Positions 23,471-34,252 of a stretch of DNA of 64,000 nt are shown here, piece by piece. The first letter of the stretch is position 1; every line of letters begins with the position of its first letter. The DNA is from Arabidopsis thaliana (Eukaryota; Streptophyta; Magnoliopsida; Brassicales; Brassicaceae), in NCBI RefSeq assembly GCF_000001735.4, contig NC_003076.8, positions 12,648,001-12,712,000 on the forward strand, in the 5' to 3' direction. The notes under the pieces are model-generated. The model was given only the letters and a program-made list of their open reading frames with translations. It did not search any database and had not been told where the DNA came from. Both the position numbers and the translations under genes were made by a program.

Positions 23471-24409
23471 TCGTGCATCTCCTACACCATATTGAGCACC
23501 CTCACCGTGAGAGACTTTCTGCTTCTTTGTAGGAGATTCAGACACAGCCGCTGCATTATCTTTTACGTTTTTCTTCTTTTTCTTCTCATTCCTCTTCACA
23601 TCCCAATAACCTTTAACAAACTTATTCCCATGTCTGTATTCGACCAAGTGATCAAGTGTTGGGTCTTTTATTTTATCTGGCCAAGTATGAAACAGCTCGC
23701 TTACATCATCCTTTATAACCATTATACGCACACGCAGTTACAACATAAGAGATTATAAAACCCATCACTAAACCACAACTAAGTCATAACTAAACTATAT
23801 AAGACAGCCATCATTTAACAATAACCCAGCCATCAAAAATAATAACTCAGCCATCAAAATTAATAACTCAGCCATCAGTAACTATCATAACCCAAACCAT
23901 ATACGCCTCTCAGTAGGCCATGCTTTGCACACTACTAAGCCTCGCCTAAGTTCATCTAACTTAGGACCTTCACCGGTTGGCACACTCAATTCCCTGAAGA
24001 ACGTTTTGTTATCCGCTTCAGGTTCAAACGGTTTTGTAGGCAATGGATCTGTGTTTAGCCCCGTGATATGACCAAATTCATTAAGGCCAAACCTGACAGG
24101 TTGACCACCCACGACTAATGAATGTCCTTCTTCAGACACCAAATCTCCTTCTTCAGTATTCTCAACTGTCTAGAGAGTCGATAATGTACAGTCTTACCAG
24201 ACCAAACAAAATGGCTATCAACTAGCTTAGCAATTATTCTAAGAGGTGTCTCTTTCATTTGATCCCAGGTATCTTGTCCTATTGATTCTCTAATCGTAGG
24301 GAAATCTCCCATCTTGATGTTGTGATTTATGGTTTTACTCTACTGATTAGAATCCCCTTCTGGGTAAAGTCTTGGAGGGTAATCCCTTGCTTGGTCTTCA
24401 GACATCTGA

Positions 24410-24725
24410 TAAACCATAAACCAGCTATAAAACCAGCTGTAAGCATAAATAAACTCAGCCACAACATAAAATAAACTCAGCCACATCACAGAAACTCAGC
24501 CAAAACATAAACCAAACTCAGCGAGAGCATAAGAGAAACTCAACCAAAACATAAAACAGAAACTCAGCCACAGATGTAAGGTTAAACCATAACTCAAACA
24601 AAACATAAAACAAACTCAACCACAACATATAACAAACTCAGACACATATGCATTGATAAATCATAAATCAGTCGGCAAACAAACAATAACTCAGCCATCG
24701 AATCAAACAGATCTAACAAATCAGC
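24410..24725 (-). repeat. ACTCAGCCA-rich block upstream of the DUF1985 frame
   Basis: At least ten copies of actcagcca, aactcaaac or cataaac-type units are visible, the same repeat family as in the two introns. It probably occupies a 5' intron or leader of the MULE gene. Confidence 0.6.
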
Positions 24726-25440
24726 CACCATATGTCAATCAACGACGACGAAAAGAAGCCGGAATAAGCATCGTTAAAAACCATCAATAACATCATGATA
24801 GTTTTTGGAAAACGGTTAAAGGTCGCGTGAATCACTTGCTATTGAACTTAGATGTCGGAATCTTGTCGAAAATTCGAAATACAGTTAGGATATAGACTTA
24901 CTGGACCTTTGAGAAGTTCAGTTCAAATGCGACTTGATAGGGATGTGACTTTACTGGATAAGAAATGCAATTCCGTCGTAAGAATTTCGTCCGGAACAAA
25001 AGAGAGAAAGAGAAAACGGCGACGGAATTAGGTCTCAGGAATCGTTTTCCCGTCGAGAGAGAAAGCGACAGTTTTTTTTCCGTTGATGAACAGTAATTTC
25101 AGGCGGAAACCGAAAGGTTTATGCGGTTATGTGACATGATGTGGATTATATGTTATGACATTGATTGATGACTTGGATAATCAATGTTTTTTTGTTTTTT
25201 TTATTAAAAACGAATTAATAATATTATTTAATAATTACTAATCAAGAGTGTTAACTGTAATTACACAAGTACTAAAAACATATAAATAAATAAAAAAAGA
25301 TATATGATATTTTATGAATAAACATACAATTCTATGCTATCTGAGTAATTTTTTCTAAACTAATTAACAAACTAACACTATAGTTTTCAAAATATAGTAA
25401 TTAACCATAAAGGCTAGTATATTGACCAAATTGATTTTTT
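24726..25440. other. MULE-gene upstream sequence and AT-rich spacer
   Basis: From 24740 to 25090 the sequence is purine-rich with CG-containing words (gacggaattaggtctcagg, cccgtcgagagagaaagcg), compatible with a promoter or leader on the minus strand. From about 25140 to 25440 it is AT-rich without recognised features. Confidence 0.3.
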
Positions 25441-25446
25441 TTAGGG

Positions 25447-25718
25447 TGACTGGAGATGGTGGTGGCCGGAGATGGTGATGGCCGGAGATGGTGATGGCCG
25501 GAGGTGTTGATCGTGATCGGGGGTAGTGGCTAGAGGTGATTCTAGCCGGAGGTGGTGGTGGTCGGAGGTGGTGGTGGCCAGAAGTGGTGGTGGTCGGAGG
25601 TGGTTAAGAGGAATAGTGACAGGAAGTGGTGGTGACCGGAGGTGGTTAGGAGGACTAGTGACCGGAAGTGGTGGTGGAAGAGGTGGTGGCCGAAGGTGGT
25701 GGTGGTAGTGATGGTGTT
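25447..25718. repeat. GGTGGTGGCCGGAG minisatellite
   Basis: About 15 degenerate copies of a 15-18 bp unit, ggtggtggccggaggtg or gatggtgatggccggaga, sit in tandem. Open frames on both strands (Arg/Gly/Trp-rich and Thr/His-rich) result from the repeat and are not called as genes. Confidence 0.75.
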
Positions 25719-25919
25719 TAAGAAGGATAAAAATGTATTGATATACATTATATTCACAATATCATATAAACTTTTTTTTTGTTAGTTACCTAATTTATAA
25801 ATTTTTATATGTTATATTTCTAAATTTCTCCAATATAAATGCATAATTTCAAATGTTAAAAGAAAAACAAAATTATCCAAAAAAAAAAGAAAAAGATTTG
25901 CTGACCTAAATTTTTTGAC

Positions 25920-26580
25920 CATATAGCTACCGTTTTAACGACCACATATATTTGTAACAACATTTTGCTACTTATCAGTTACAAATTAGTAACAGATTAC
26001 GATTTAATAAACAATGTATCTAATTTGTTACTACCCGTAGCCACTTAGATACATTTTGCGAGAAAGATGTTTTTGTAACAAATTTGTTACTACTTGTGTT
26101 TAAAATTTTGTGGCAAAGTTCCTCAATCCAAAATTTGTCGCCAATTTTGTAATAACAGTTGAATAGAATATTAATTAACTTCTTACGGCTATCATCAACT
26201 AGTAAAATTGTACCTATTAGCGATGGGTTATGACATTCTGTTTTAGTATTACATTTGATACGAATTTAGTATCAAAAATTTTGTTGTAAATTTTCACAAA
26301 ACAGGTTTCGTCACAAAAGTTTGTGACAAAATAAGATTACTAATATTGTTTAATTTTTGCAACAATTCGGTTTGTAGCAACTAGAAGCAAAGTGGAGACT
26401 CACATTATGTTTCGTAGCAATTATGACAACTTATGACTACCCTGCCTCATACCAAAGGCCACTCATTGTGCGACACAACTGTTGCGACACTATAATTGTA
26501 GCAAGTTGATTCCAAAGCAACTTGTTATGCGACAGTTTTATCGTAGCGAATTTATGATGGTGTCTTATCAATATCCCACC
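25920..26580 (+). repeat. Subterminal-type zone of CACTA copy 3
   Basis: Dense short words tttgttac, gtagcaa, gcgacac, ttgtgac in both orientations cover about 650 bases directly before the CACTA 3 promoter (tttatatatatgcc near 26626). Such zones are TNPA binding regions in CACTA elements. The outer CACTA terminus is not visible near 25900. Confidence 0.55.
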
Positions 26581-26639
26581 AAGTTGTTGTTTAATTATCG
26601 GTTTCGTTTTCTCCCTTGTTCAAATCTTTATATATATGC

Positions 26640-27278
26640 CTCATTCTTGTTTGTTGTATATTCATCCAAATATTTGCCTTCTGGTTTTCTCTCTTCATTT
26701 CTAGCAACAAAAAAGAAATTTCTTTCATATTCATTCTAAAAATTTTCATTTGAGTAAAACATCTCTTTTTCCTTTAATTCTATTCTATTATCTTCTTCTT
26801 TGTAACAAAAAAATGTCTTCAAGCAATAATATAGAAGACGTAAGAAAGTGGATGTATAATCGTATTAATCCACGCACTGGACGTGTATCCGACAAATATG
26901 AAGCCGGGTTAAGTCAATTCATGGAGTTTGCAAACTATCGATTATATGATGGGGGTCGAATATGGTGTCCATGTCGAAAATGTAGAAATGGAGAACTTAC
27001 TTCTATAGCTACCGTATCTAAACATTTGTATAATAGAGGGTTTCAACCCAACTATTATGTTTGGACAGCTCACGGTGAGGAGTTTGAGCAAGGACACCAA
27101 TACTATGATCAAGCCGAAGATAATACATTTTAAGCAGTTAAACCGGAATAGAATTTTCAAACTAGTTATATTGGAGATAATGTCTCAACTGTATATATGT
27201 CAATACCACAATCAAGGTAAAATATTAGTTATATATATAATGAAATTAAATTTAAAATAATTAATTAAGAAGTCTTTC

Positions 27279-27327
<49 letters not shown>

Positions 27328-27360
27328 CTCTTAAAATTTGGTTAATAGAAATATTAATTC
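26640..27360 (+). mobile_element. CACTA element 3, 5' part only
   Basis: Leader, exon 1 and first about 200 bases of the intron are present and nearly identical to 2823-3500 of CACTA 1. The copy stops in the intron after a TA-dinucleotide tract, where sequence related to the 180-bp duplicated segment begins (about 27361). Confidence 0.8.
26813..27133 (+). pseudogene. CACTA transposase exon 1 (transposase-associated domain), copy 3
   Basis: The frame opens at ATG 26813 with MSSSNNIEDVRKWMYNRI and runs 107 codons. It carries the transposase-associated domain: KWMYNRINP, the CPCRKCRNG zinc-binding block, and QPNYYVWTAHGEEF. Unlike copy 1 the tryptophan codon at position 13 is intact, so this is the better-preserved version of exon 1. 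All catalytic exons are absent, so no transposase can be made. Confidence 0.8.
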
Positions 27361-27412
27361 GATTCACACTTGGCCTTACCTTTTTGTTTCTGGTATTTTT
27401 TTTGGTTAAATA

Positions 27413-27594
27413 ATTTTTTTTTTTTTTTTGACATCAGACTCACACTTGGCCTTACCTTTTTGTTTCTCGTTTTTCTCTTACTCTCTTTTTTCCTAAGATT
27501 ACTGTTTTTTTTAGTTATTATTTTTGTGCATTCGTTTTCCTTATCAAACATGAATCTGATGTTGACCCAATAAATATCAAACTTACTTGAAAAC
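27413..27594. repeat. About 180-bp duplicated segment, copy B
   Basis: Near-identical partner of 19317-19506. A partial extra copy of its first bases (cacacttggccttacctttt) precedes it at about 27365-27391, so the block has also duplicated locally. Confidence 0.75.
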
Positions 27595-28115
27595 TAGTAT
27601 ATATAGGTTACACTACCTTAACAAAAAAATCATATCAGAATACTAAAGAAAAAAACAGCAGCAAGAAAAAAGGTCTCCTACCATCTTACCATCTTCTCTC
27701 ACGTTCAGATCCAATCTATAGGTTACACTAGTTTCTGGCGACGATTTATTCTTACCTCAGCCACTAAGAAGAGTAAGCTGGCTTTATGATGGGCTATTCC
27801 CAACTCTTCGTATTATTGTTCTCCTCATTCTGACTCATTTTCTCTAGTTTTTTCTGATTTGCTTGAGATGATGATGTCTTCAGTTTATTCATGCCATATA
27901 TAAAATCGCATGAATGAAAACACTTATATCATCATATTGTTATGGTACAAACTATTGGCTTTATTTTTATGTCACTTTCTCAGGTATACTCTTGTTTGAC
28001 TAGGTACATTAAATTTTTCTAATCAAATTACCTAGAGCTTTTTCTATAGAGATGGTAAAAGGAACAAAAGGTATCTTCATCCTGAATTTTGACATTAAAG
28101 CCCCAAAATTCCATT
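27595..28115. other. Spacer between CACTA 3 and the R3H pseudogene
   Basis: There is no gene here. The word ataggttacact occurs twice (27603 and 27718), bracketing about 115 bases. A CT-rich stretch lies around 27670-27705. The last about 50 bases (ccccaaaattccattacaac) are probably the 3' untranslated end of the minus-strand R3H gene. Confidence 0.35.
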
Positions 28116-28672
28116 ACAACAGTTCCTAGGTTCTACAAAAAAAAAAGGTATAGAGAGAGGAAGATTGACAAAGAGACGAGCACCTAGCGTTTCTGCAGTA
28201 GTCGAAGCTCAAGGGTTGTTGAACGAACTGTGCCTGGAGAAACAAGTTACAACTACTTTCAGACAACCATTGGAAACAATGCACCAAACCAACTCGCTTT
28301 CTCATGTGTTCAGAAGAGCTTTAATAAAAATCCATTTCACTTAAAGAGTTCTCAGCTATACTTAAGTAAATATTAAATATATGGGTGAAAAGAATTTATG
28401 TATGTTTTACTATGTGCATGGTCCTTTTACTAGACACAAGTTTTCATTCCATGATCGCTATCTCAAAGAGGGTGAAGGAAAAATGTTATTTACCTGAAGA
28501 GGGCCATTTCTCAACTGCTCATAGGGATGAGCATACATCATGGCTGCATTAGGCAAATGCATATACATTGCATCCATTGTAGTGCCATAGGGACTCATGG
28601 TAGAGCTTGGAGGTGGCCCGAAGCCAAGAGGAGCAGGAATACTTGGAATTTGGTTATATCCAGCTGAGTTTT

Positions 28673-30722
28673 ATGTGGCACAAAGCGCACCGTGGCACTA
28701 ATGTTCTCTATAGAGCCGTGTGCCATGGTGCATAAAGCGCATCGCCACTTAGACACGAAGCGCATCAATTTGAAAACAAAGATGTATAAGAATGATTCAT
28801 TTCTTAAACATAGTAAAACTTAAGAAATTCAAAATAAAATACCACAAAACAATATAATCCACATCAGAATAAGTAAAATAAAAGCAAAGTAGCAAACACA
28901 TAGATATCAAAGCAACGTAGCAAACACATAGATGTCAAAGCAAAGTTGCAAACACAATAGTTCTTAAACCATTAATAATCTAAAAACCAGAATCATCGAA
29001 CTCATAATCATCCTTGTCCAAAAGAGTGTCCTCATACTCTGCTCCAAGAAAATCATCTTCCATCTCTTCATCCTCATCAACCAAAGTCATAGGACGAGAA
29101 CTATTAGGTGTCTTGCGAGATGCTCTTGAATTACCATGTCCACCAGAATCACTAGCAATACCTTTTCCTTTCTCAAATCTACTTGAAGCAGCTGTTGATC
29201 TAGTTGCATAATAAGGATCATTAGCTCCTGCGGCCTCGCCAACTTCAGCCCATGTCAAGTCATCATTTTCAAACACAAGATCATCATTTTCAGTATCAGA
29301 TGAGTTCTCCTCCATTCTCCCAGTCAGCCACTCATTGCATTGATCAATTTCATTCAACAAAATAGGATCGAAGGTGTCATTTCTCTTGTATCGACGTTGC
29401 AGAGCGCGATTGTATTTCACAAATATCATGTCGTTCAATCGACATTGAGTCAATCTATTCCTTCTTTTTGTATGAAGCTGTTAGAACAGAAGATTATAAG
29501 TTGTATAATTTTTTGTGCACAATATAATTAAAGTAAATAATAGAATTAAGGTAAGGTTACTTACTAGTTGAAAAACACCCCAATTCCTCTCACAACCGGT
29601 AGCACTACAAGTGAGGCTAAGAACTTTTATGGCAAAGTTTTGGAGGTTTGGAGTTGAAGATCCATAAGCAGACCACCATTCAGCTAGTAAAATGAAATTA
29701 TCGTTCGCTTTTATGAAAGATTAAATTACGAAAAGAAGATGTTAGACTTGAGAGTTATACCTGGTGACATTTTAGTTCTCAGCCTTATTGCCATTGGAAT
29801 ACCAAAGAGACCCGTAGCTTTTTTAAATGCATCCAACTCGGTTATTATCTTATCTTGAGTCTCAATTTTTGGAACCAACCTTCCAAGGCAACCAAGAAAA
29901 CCTCCCAAGACTTCCTCATAACCTATATCATCCGGTTGTCCATAATGAAATTCTGGATTTAGATAGTAGCCAGCTGCATGCAAAGGCCGATGAAGTTGAA
30001 TGTCCCATCTTCTGTCAATGATCTCAAACGCCATTTTGTAGTTTTCTTCTTTATAAGTGAAAGACTTCATAATTGTCTCCTTAGCTTGATCCATGGCACC
30101 ATATATGTATCCCATAGGAGGTTTTCTCTCCCCATCAACCATTCTAAGAACTTGTATAAGAGGACCTCCCAACTTCAGAGCATGTAAAACATTCTTCCAA
30201 AAGCTTTCTTGGAAAAAAAATGATTTTATTTTCATTCCTCCAGCTTCTTTTGTCCACTTTGAAGCATTCCATTCATCGGAATGAACCATCTTCCTCAAAT
30301 TATCCTTTAGACGGTGGAATTGTGCAAGCGTGATGAAAGAGGTTGCAATTCTTGTTATCGCTGGCCTATGCAAATTCCTCCCACCTGTGAACTTCCTCAT
30401 CATGTTCAATAGTGGAATATGATTATAAATATAGGAATTCATGAATATGCACTTCTGTAGTACACTCTTAACATATGAGATTTTTCCAATGTCTTCCAGC
30501 ATCAAATCGATGCAATGAGCGGCGCAAGGAGTCCAATAAAGATGTGGTCTTTTCGCTTCGAGTAATTCACCTGAAGTTTATAATTACCAAAAAATACTAT
30601 AGTTAATATATTAAATAATAGTCTTATTTACGAAAAGTTAAAGAGATCAAATATATATAGTACCGGCTTTCACATAGTTTGATGCATTGTCCGTGACCAC
30701 TTGGATATTATCCAGTGAATCC
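28673..30722 (-). mobile_element. hAT-family element fragment inside the R3H gene
   Basis: It lies between two R3H exons. The low-coordinate end (28673-28770) carries repeated gcgc words (aagcgcac, aagcgcatc), the look of a hAT 3' terminal region. The high-coordinate end stops within the transposase frame, so the N-terminal half and 5' terminus are gone. I could not recognise an 8-bp target duplication. Confidence 0.55.
28980..30722 (-). pseudogene. hAT transposase (DUF659 and dimerisation regions), N-terminus missing
   Basis: Minus-strand exons: about 30722-30665 (NIQVVTDNASNYVKAG), about 30575-29740 (WTPCAAHCIDLMLEDIGK, then ITRIATSFITLAQFHRLKDNL, WDIQLHRPLHAAGYYLNPEF), a short exon near 29700-29580 (WWSAYGSS-like, CERNWGVF) and 29453-28980 (RLNDMIFVKYNRAL, then an acidic tail). 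The CAAH/DLMLEDIG block and CERNWGVF block are the DUF659-hAT and hAT dimerisation signatures. BED finger and N-terminal catalytic part are absent, so it is inactive. hAT enzymes cut and paste DNA and make 8-bp target duplications. Confidence 0.8.
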
Positions 30723-30935
30723 CATTTCGTAGTATGGTTTTGGTATTTGCTGAATGTTGAAGGGTGGTAGATTGAAATTCTGATTCACTAGAAGGCTCCT
30801 AATGTACCTGCATACACACACACAATTATCATCAACCATCATGTGTGAAACTGACTGTTGCCATTTGCTAGTATACTTTTGCAAGGAAACTAACAGCTGC
30901 TTTACTCACCTTTCGTTGTTGTGGTTATAATCAGG

Positions 30936-30940
30936 GTCAA
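30936..30940 (+). repeat. Target-site duplication GTCAA, left copy
   Basis: GTCAA immediately precedes the LTR start at 30941 and is repeated at 34248-34252 right after the other LTR. On the coding (minus) strand it reads TTGAC within an R3H exon. Confidence 0.9.
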
Positions 30941-31232
30941 TGATAAGTATCAAGCCACCAAACTCAGATTACTTATCGCCAAACCAAAGGAGACGGCTAA
31001 CACATCATCTTTGTTAGCTCATCGTCCACCATTCTCACGCAGGAGAAGCTTCTACATCAATCAGCATAAAAGATCTCTAAACAATTAGATCAGTATTTAA
31101 ACCCCAAAAGTTGTAAACAAGTTTGTTGCAGATATTTTTGAGAACTAAAAATATATTTTTCTTGAAGTTAGCTTCCTTCACACGTGCCTCCTCACTTGCA
31201 CGTGTCTTCTTCTGCCTCTTATGAACTTATCA
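30941..31232 (-). repeat. 3' LTR of the 3.3-kb element
   Basis: 292 bp, starting TGATAAGTATCAAG and ending AACTTATCA. It is adjacent to the polypurine tract (plus-strand C run at 31240-31251), which marks it as the 3' LTR of the minus-strand element. Confidence 0.88.
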
Positions 31233-31259
31233 ATACTCCCCCCCCCCCCATTCAAACAG

Positions 31260-33590
31260 CTTGGCCACAAGCTGTGGTAGCTAATGTAGTGAAGATCGAA
31301 ACCAATGAAGATCCTGACACAATCGTTACTCCTTTAAGACCATCGTAGACTCAGATAGTCTTTGGCCTCTCAACTGTTTTGTACTTTGTAACGCCTCCTT
31401 CCCTTCGTTATATCTTGTTTGTACTTGAAACGCCATGCCTTGAGAAATCTCTGTTTCTTAAGATTGTGCCAAACAATGGCCAATAGTTGTAAGTGGTGCT
31501 CCAAGCTTGTGGCAGTGTCTTCAATTGATGCGTGTTTATTAAGCAGAATCACATCCTTCTGTTTTCTATCCGTAAAGTTGTGAAAGCTCTCAGAAACACC
31601 TTTAGCACACCCTCTGCAGAACATCCCAAGCTTCACCTCACTTAAGATCACCCCATGAAACAGTCTCATGTGCACATGTTGGAGCCATATACAAAACATC
31701 GTCACTTTTGAATGAATAACAACCAACAAAAATGTAGAAGTTGCAGGTTTTATGTGGACCAGCCGAGACCACCACACATCATTCTATTGTTCAACGTCGA
31801 ACTTGTAAATAATCAAAAATCGAAGCTCTCTTTTATGTCCATTATTTTTCCAGCGATGCCACACTGCAAAGAAATAATTCCAATTACCCACGAAAAACAC
31901 TCTATCTTCTGTTGCTTTATCATCATTATTCCATGTGTAATGTTGGATTTGTAACTGCATCAAGTCTCTTTCTTTAAGCATTCATGTCAGCTCCACTTCC
32001 ATACTTGACTTTGTCCTGTTTTTAAACTTGAATCTCCTAGATTTGAAGCACTTCTTCAGCTTCTTCTTTTTTAAGTCTATGTCCTTTAATAATTTGTCCC
32101 GTCATAAACAAACTTAATTCCATATTCACACTATGTTCTTGAATCAGCTTTGAGTCATGGAGCAAGATCATTGTGTGTTGCGGAACAGGATCAGTCGCTG
32201 CCAAGATTGTAACCGATGGAGTTGCACAAAACAATTCATGGTGTTGACACAGTTTCTTCACGCAAATAGAGTTCTCTCTCTGGATCGAATTCTTCTCTAG
32301 TAAGTTGTACCGATTCAGAAGCACTTGGCAAGAGTATAAGTATACCAGAAAAGTAATCCAACGAGTTTATGTTGCGGCTCATACGTGTGCATCCTCCAAT
32401 GAACCAAGTTGCAAACTGGTCTATACTGTCCAAATGGCTAGAACTTTAATACATGATTTCCTACGATCCCGATTCAAATGTAACACAATAAGAAAACAGA
32501 GTAACTGTAATCAAACGACATTCACAAAAACACCGATCGATTATTACCTGGCTTCCAAGGTGGAAGAAACCCAGCGAGTTCTTAGAAAGGAGAGAGAGAA
32601 AGAGAATTACAGGATTGTTCTCAGAAAATGCATAAAAGAAAATGAGCAAACACATGCTCTTTTTATGTTAACGGCACAATTGAATGACCCACTTGATAAC
32701 CTCCACGTGGCTTCCTTCTAGAACTTGTGCCGCAACTTGATACTCACACGTGCGATACCACACGCGTGATTCCCTGTAACAAACTTTCTCCACTTTTTCG
32801 ATCCAAAAGGCAAGAAGAAGCTAATATGTTTCTTGGTTTTGCTTTTCCAGAAGCTGTAAAACAAGAATGTCTCTCTCAGCCAACCAACCCTAACTTCACC
32901 CCAACAAGTAGACACTTCCAAGTATCCCCAAAAAAGAGTCATGTAGTCTTGTGTCATGAACTGCAGATTTTGAAATGGTTTCACCTCTGTGAGAAACTTC
33001 ACATGGTAAGAAACTCTCCCAGTAGGAACTTGTAACTCACGTTCAAAATCTCCTCTTGAGGGAGCCTCTCTCTGTTTCATCAATTGATTTTGAATAGAGT
33101 CTTCTTTCAGGAAAGTAGTAATGACCATAGTAAACCACTGATATGCAGCCTCCAATTTCTCTCTTGTTCTCGTAGTCGTTTATATTTGAACTTCCAAGCT
33201 TTCAAACATCTCCTTCTCTTCTTTGATTTGCAACTTTCTTTCTGTGGAGACATTTTATCAAACAGTTAGTATGCAAAACAAGTTTTAGTGATACCAGCCA
33301 AACTTTGAAACATCGCAGCACCACCTTCAAATGTAACCATCTGGTTGTTCTTCGGAATTGATTCTTGCTCAAAATTCGTGTTCAGCACTACAGAATCACG
33401 ATTTTCCAACACTGAATTCACTTTACTAAGTTCATTATCCCTCACAAGATCAAAATCAGAAACGCATACCTACGGTTTTGGTACTTGTGCGTTTGCGTCA
33501 ACGTCGCGTTCCATGTCCAGCGATTTCGATTCCTCCACAACAATCGTAGAAATCGTCTGGATTTTCTCATAATTTCGTTGTTGAAACAAT
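31260..33590 (-). other. Internal region of the 3.3-kb element, no pol recognised
   Basis: Several minus-strand frames of 60-145 codons (for example 31777-31370, 32324-32037, 33155-32718) are basic, lack known domains, and resemble in blocks the fragment at 8500-9722. Because polymerase and integrase are missing, I treat this as filler of a large-retrotransposon-derivative type element, not host coding sequence. Confidence 0.45.
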
Positions 33591-33599
33591 TGCTTTCGC

Positions 33600-33943
33600 C
33601 TAATACGATTGTTGTAGTTCCTCCCATCGCCGTTCTCGCTCCAAGATCAAGCTGATTCTCTCCGGATCATCATCGATGCCAAAAGCGCTTAACAACGATT
33701 CCTTCATCGCATTCCAACTCGGGTAAGGCATCACCGATTTGACATCGCGAATAAAATCGAGTGCGTCTCCTTCGATGAAGCCATGTGCAAGATGCAACTT
33801 CTCGATATCAGTGTAATCTCCCAGCACAAAACGATTCTCCATCCAATCAATCCATGGCCGCAAGTCAAATCTATCACCTGTAAAAACTGGAATGCAATGA
33901 TATCCATCGCGTTAGATTCGATCCGAGCACACAATCGCACCAT
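33600..33943 (-). pseudogene. Gag-like open frame of the 3.3-kb element
   Basis: The 33863-33600 frame reads RPWIDWMENRFVLGDYTD, then EKLHLAHGFIEGDALDF, a PSWNAMKESLLSAFGIDDD block and RERRWEELQQSY. This resembles the N-terminal gag region of chromovirus-type gypsy elements. It continues past 33600 in another phase (ESKSLDMERDVDANAQVPKP), so it is shifted or spliced. Directly upstream lies the 5' LTR (33945). Gag packages element RNA; no zinc knuckle is visible. Confidence 0.6.
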
Positions 33944-33944
33944 T

Positions 33945-34247
33945 TGATAAGTATCAAGCCACCAAACTCAGATTACTTATCGCCGATCAATGTACAAACC
34001 AAAAGAGACGGCTAACAAATCATCTTTGTTAGCTCATCGTCCACCATTCTCACGCAAGAGAAGCTTCTACATCAATCAGCATAAAAGATCTCTAAACAAT
34101 TAGATCAGTATTTAAACCCCAAAAGCTGTAAACAAGTTTGTTGCAAATAACTTTGAGAACTAAAAATATCTTCTTCATCAAGTTAGCTTCCTTCACACGT
34201 GCCTGCTCACTTGCACGTGTCTTCTTCTGCCTCTTATGAATTTATCA
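33945..34247 (-). repeat. 5' LTR of the 3.3-kb element
   Basis: 303 bp with TGATAAGTATCAAG and AATTTATCA ends. It carries an 11-bp insertion (gatcaatgtac, after position about 33983) relative to its partner. As the minus-strand upstream LTR it would hold the promoter; no clear TATA box was identified. Confidence 0.88.
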
Positions 34248-34252
34248 GTCAA
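34248..34252 (+). repeat. Target-site duplication GTCAA, right copy
   Basis: Identical to 30936-30940 and directly adjacent to the LTR end at 34247. Confidence 0.9.

Larger units (their letters stand above)
21981..24312 (-). pseudogene. DUF1985 gene of a KI-MULE, 3'-truncated and frameshifted
   Basis: Reading on the minus strand: 24312-24140 encodes a QDTWDQMKETPL start and DSHFVWSGKTVHYRLSRQLR; after a frame change 24142-23885 gives the DUF1985 hallmark GGQPVRFGLNEFGHITGLN. After an intron, 23731-23144 gives a basic/acidic, coiled-coil-prone segment with a poly-lysine run. After a second intron, 22664-21981 gives a K/E-rich segment. DUF1985 is found in Mutator-like elements that also carry a Ulp1-type SUMO protease (Kaonashi-type MULEs). 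The protease is not present here, because sequence after 21980 is unrelated. The frame change near 24130 marks it as decayed. Confidence 0.7.
30941..34247 (-). mobile_element. Complete 3.3-kb non-autonomous LTR retrotransposon
   Basis: Two direct repeats (30941-31232 and 33945-34247) with TGATAA...TTATCA ends enclose 2.7 kb. The flanks carry a perfect 5-bp duplication GTCAA. Orientation is minus: a gag-like frame follows the 33945-34247 LTR, and a G-run tract (plus strand C12 at 31240-31251) precedes the other. The two LTRs differ by 13 substitutions and one 11-bp indel by my count. No protease, reverse transcriptase, RNase H or integrase motif is seen, so it must have been moved by a related gypsy-type element. 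It sits in an R3H exon. Confidence 0.9.

Noticed and set aside
25526-25757. Arg/Gly/Trp-rich and Thr/His-rich open frames
   Set aside because: They are produced by a GGTGGT minisatellite; no start context or homology.
28673-28680. Possible 8-bp hAT target duplication (TATATCCAG versus TATTATCCAG)
   Set aside because: The two flanking words are not identical and the high-coordinate end lies inside the transposase frame, so a duplication would not be expected there.
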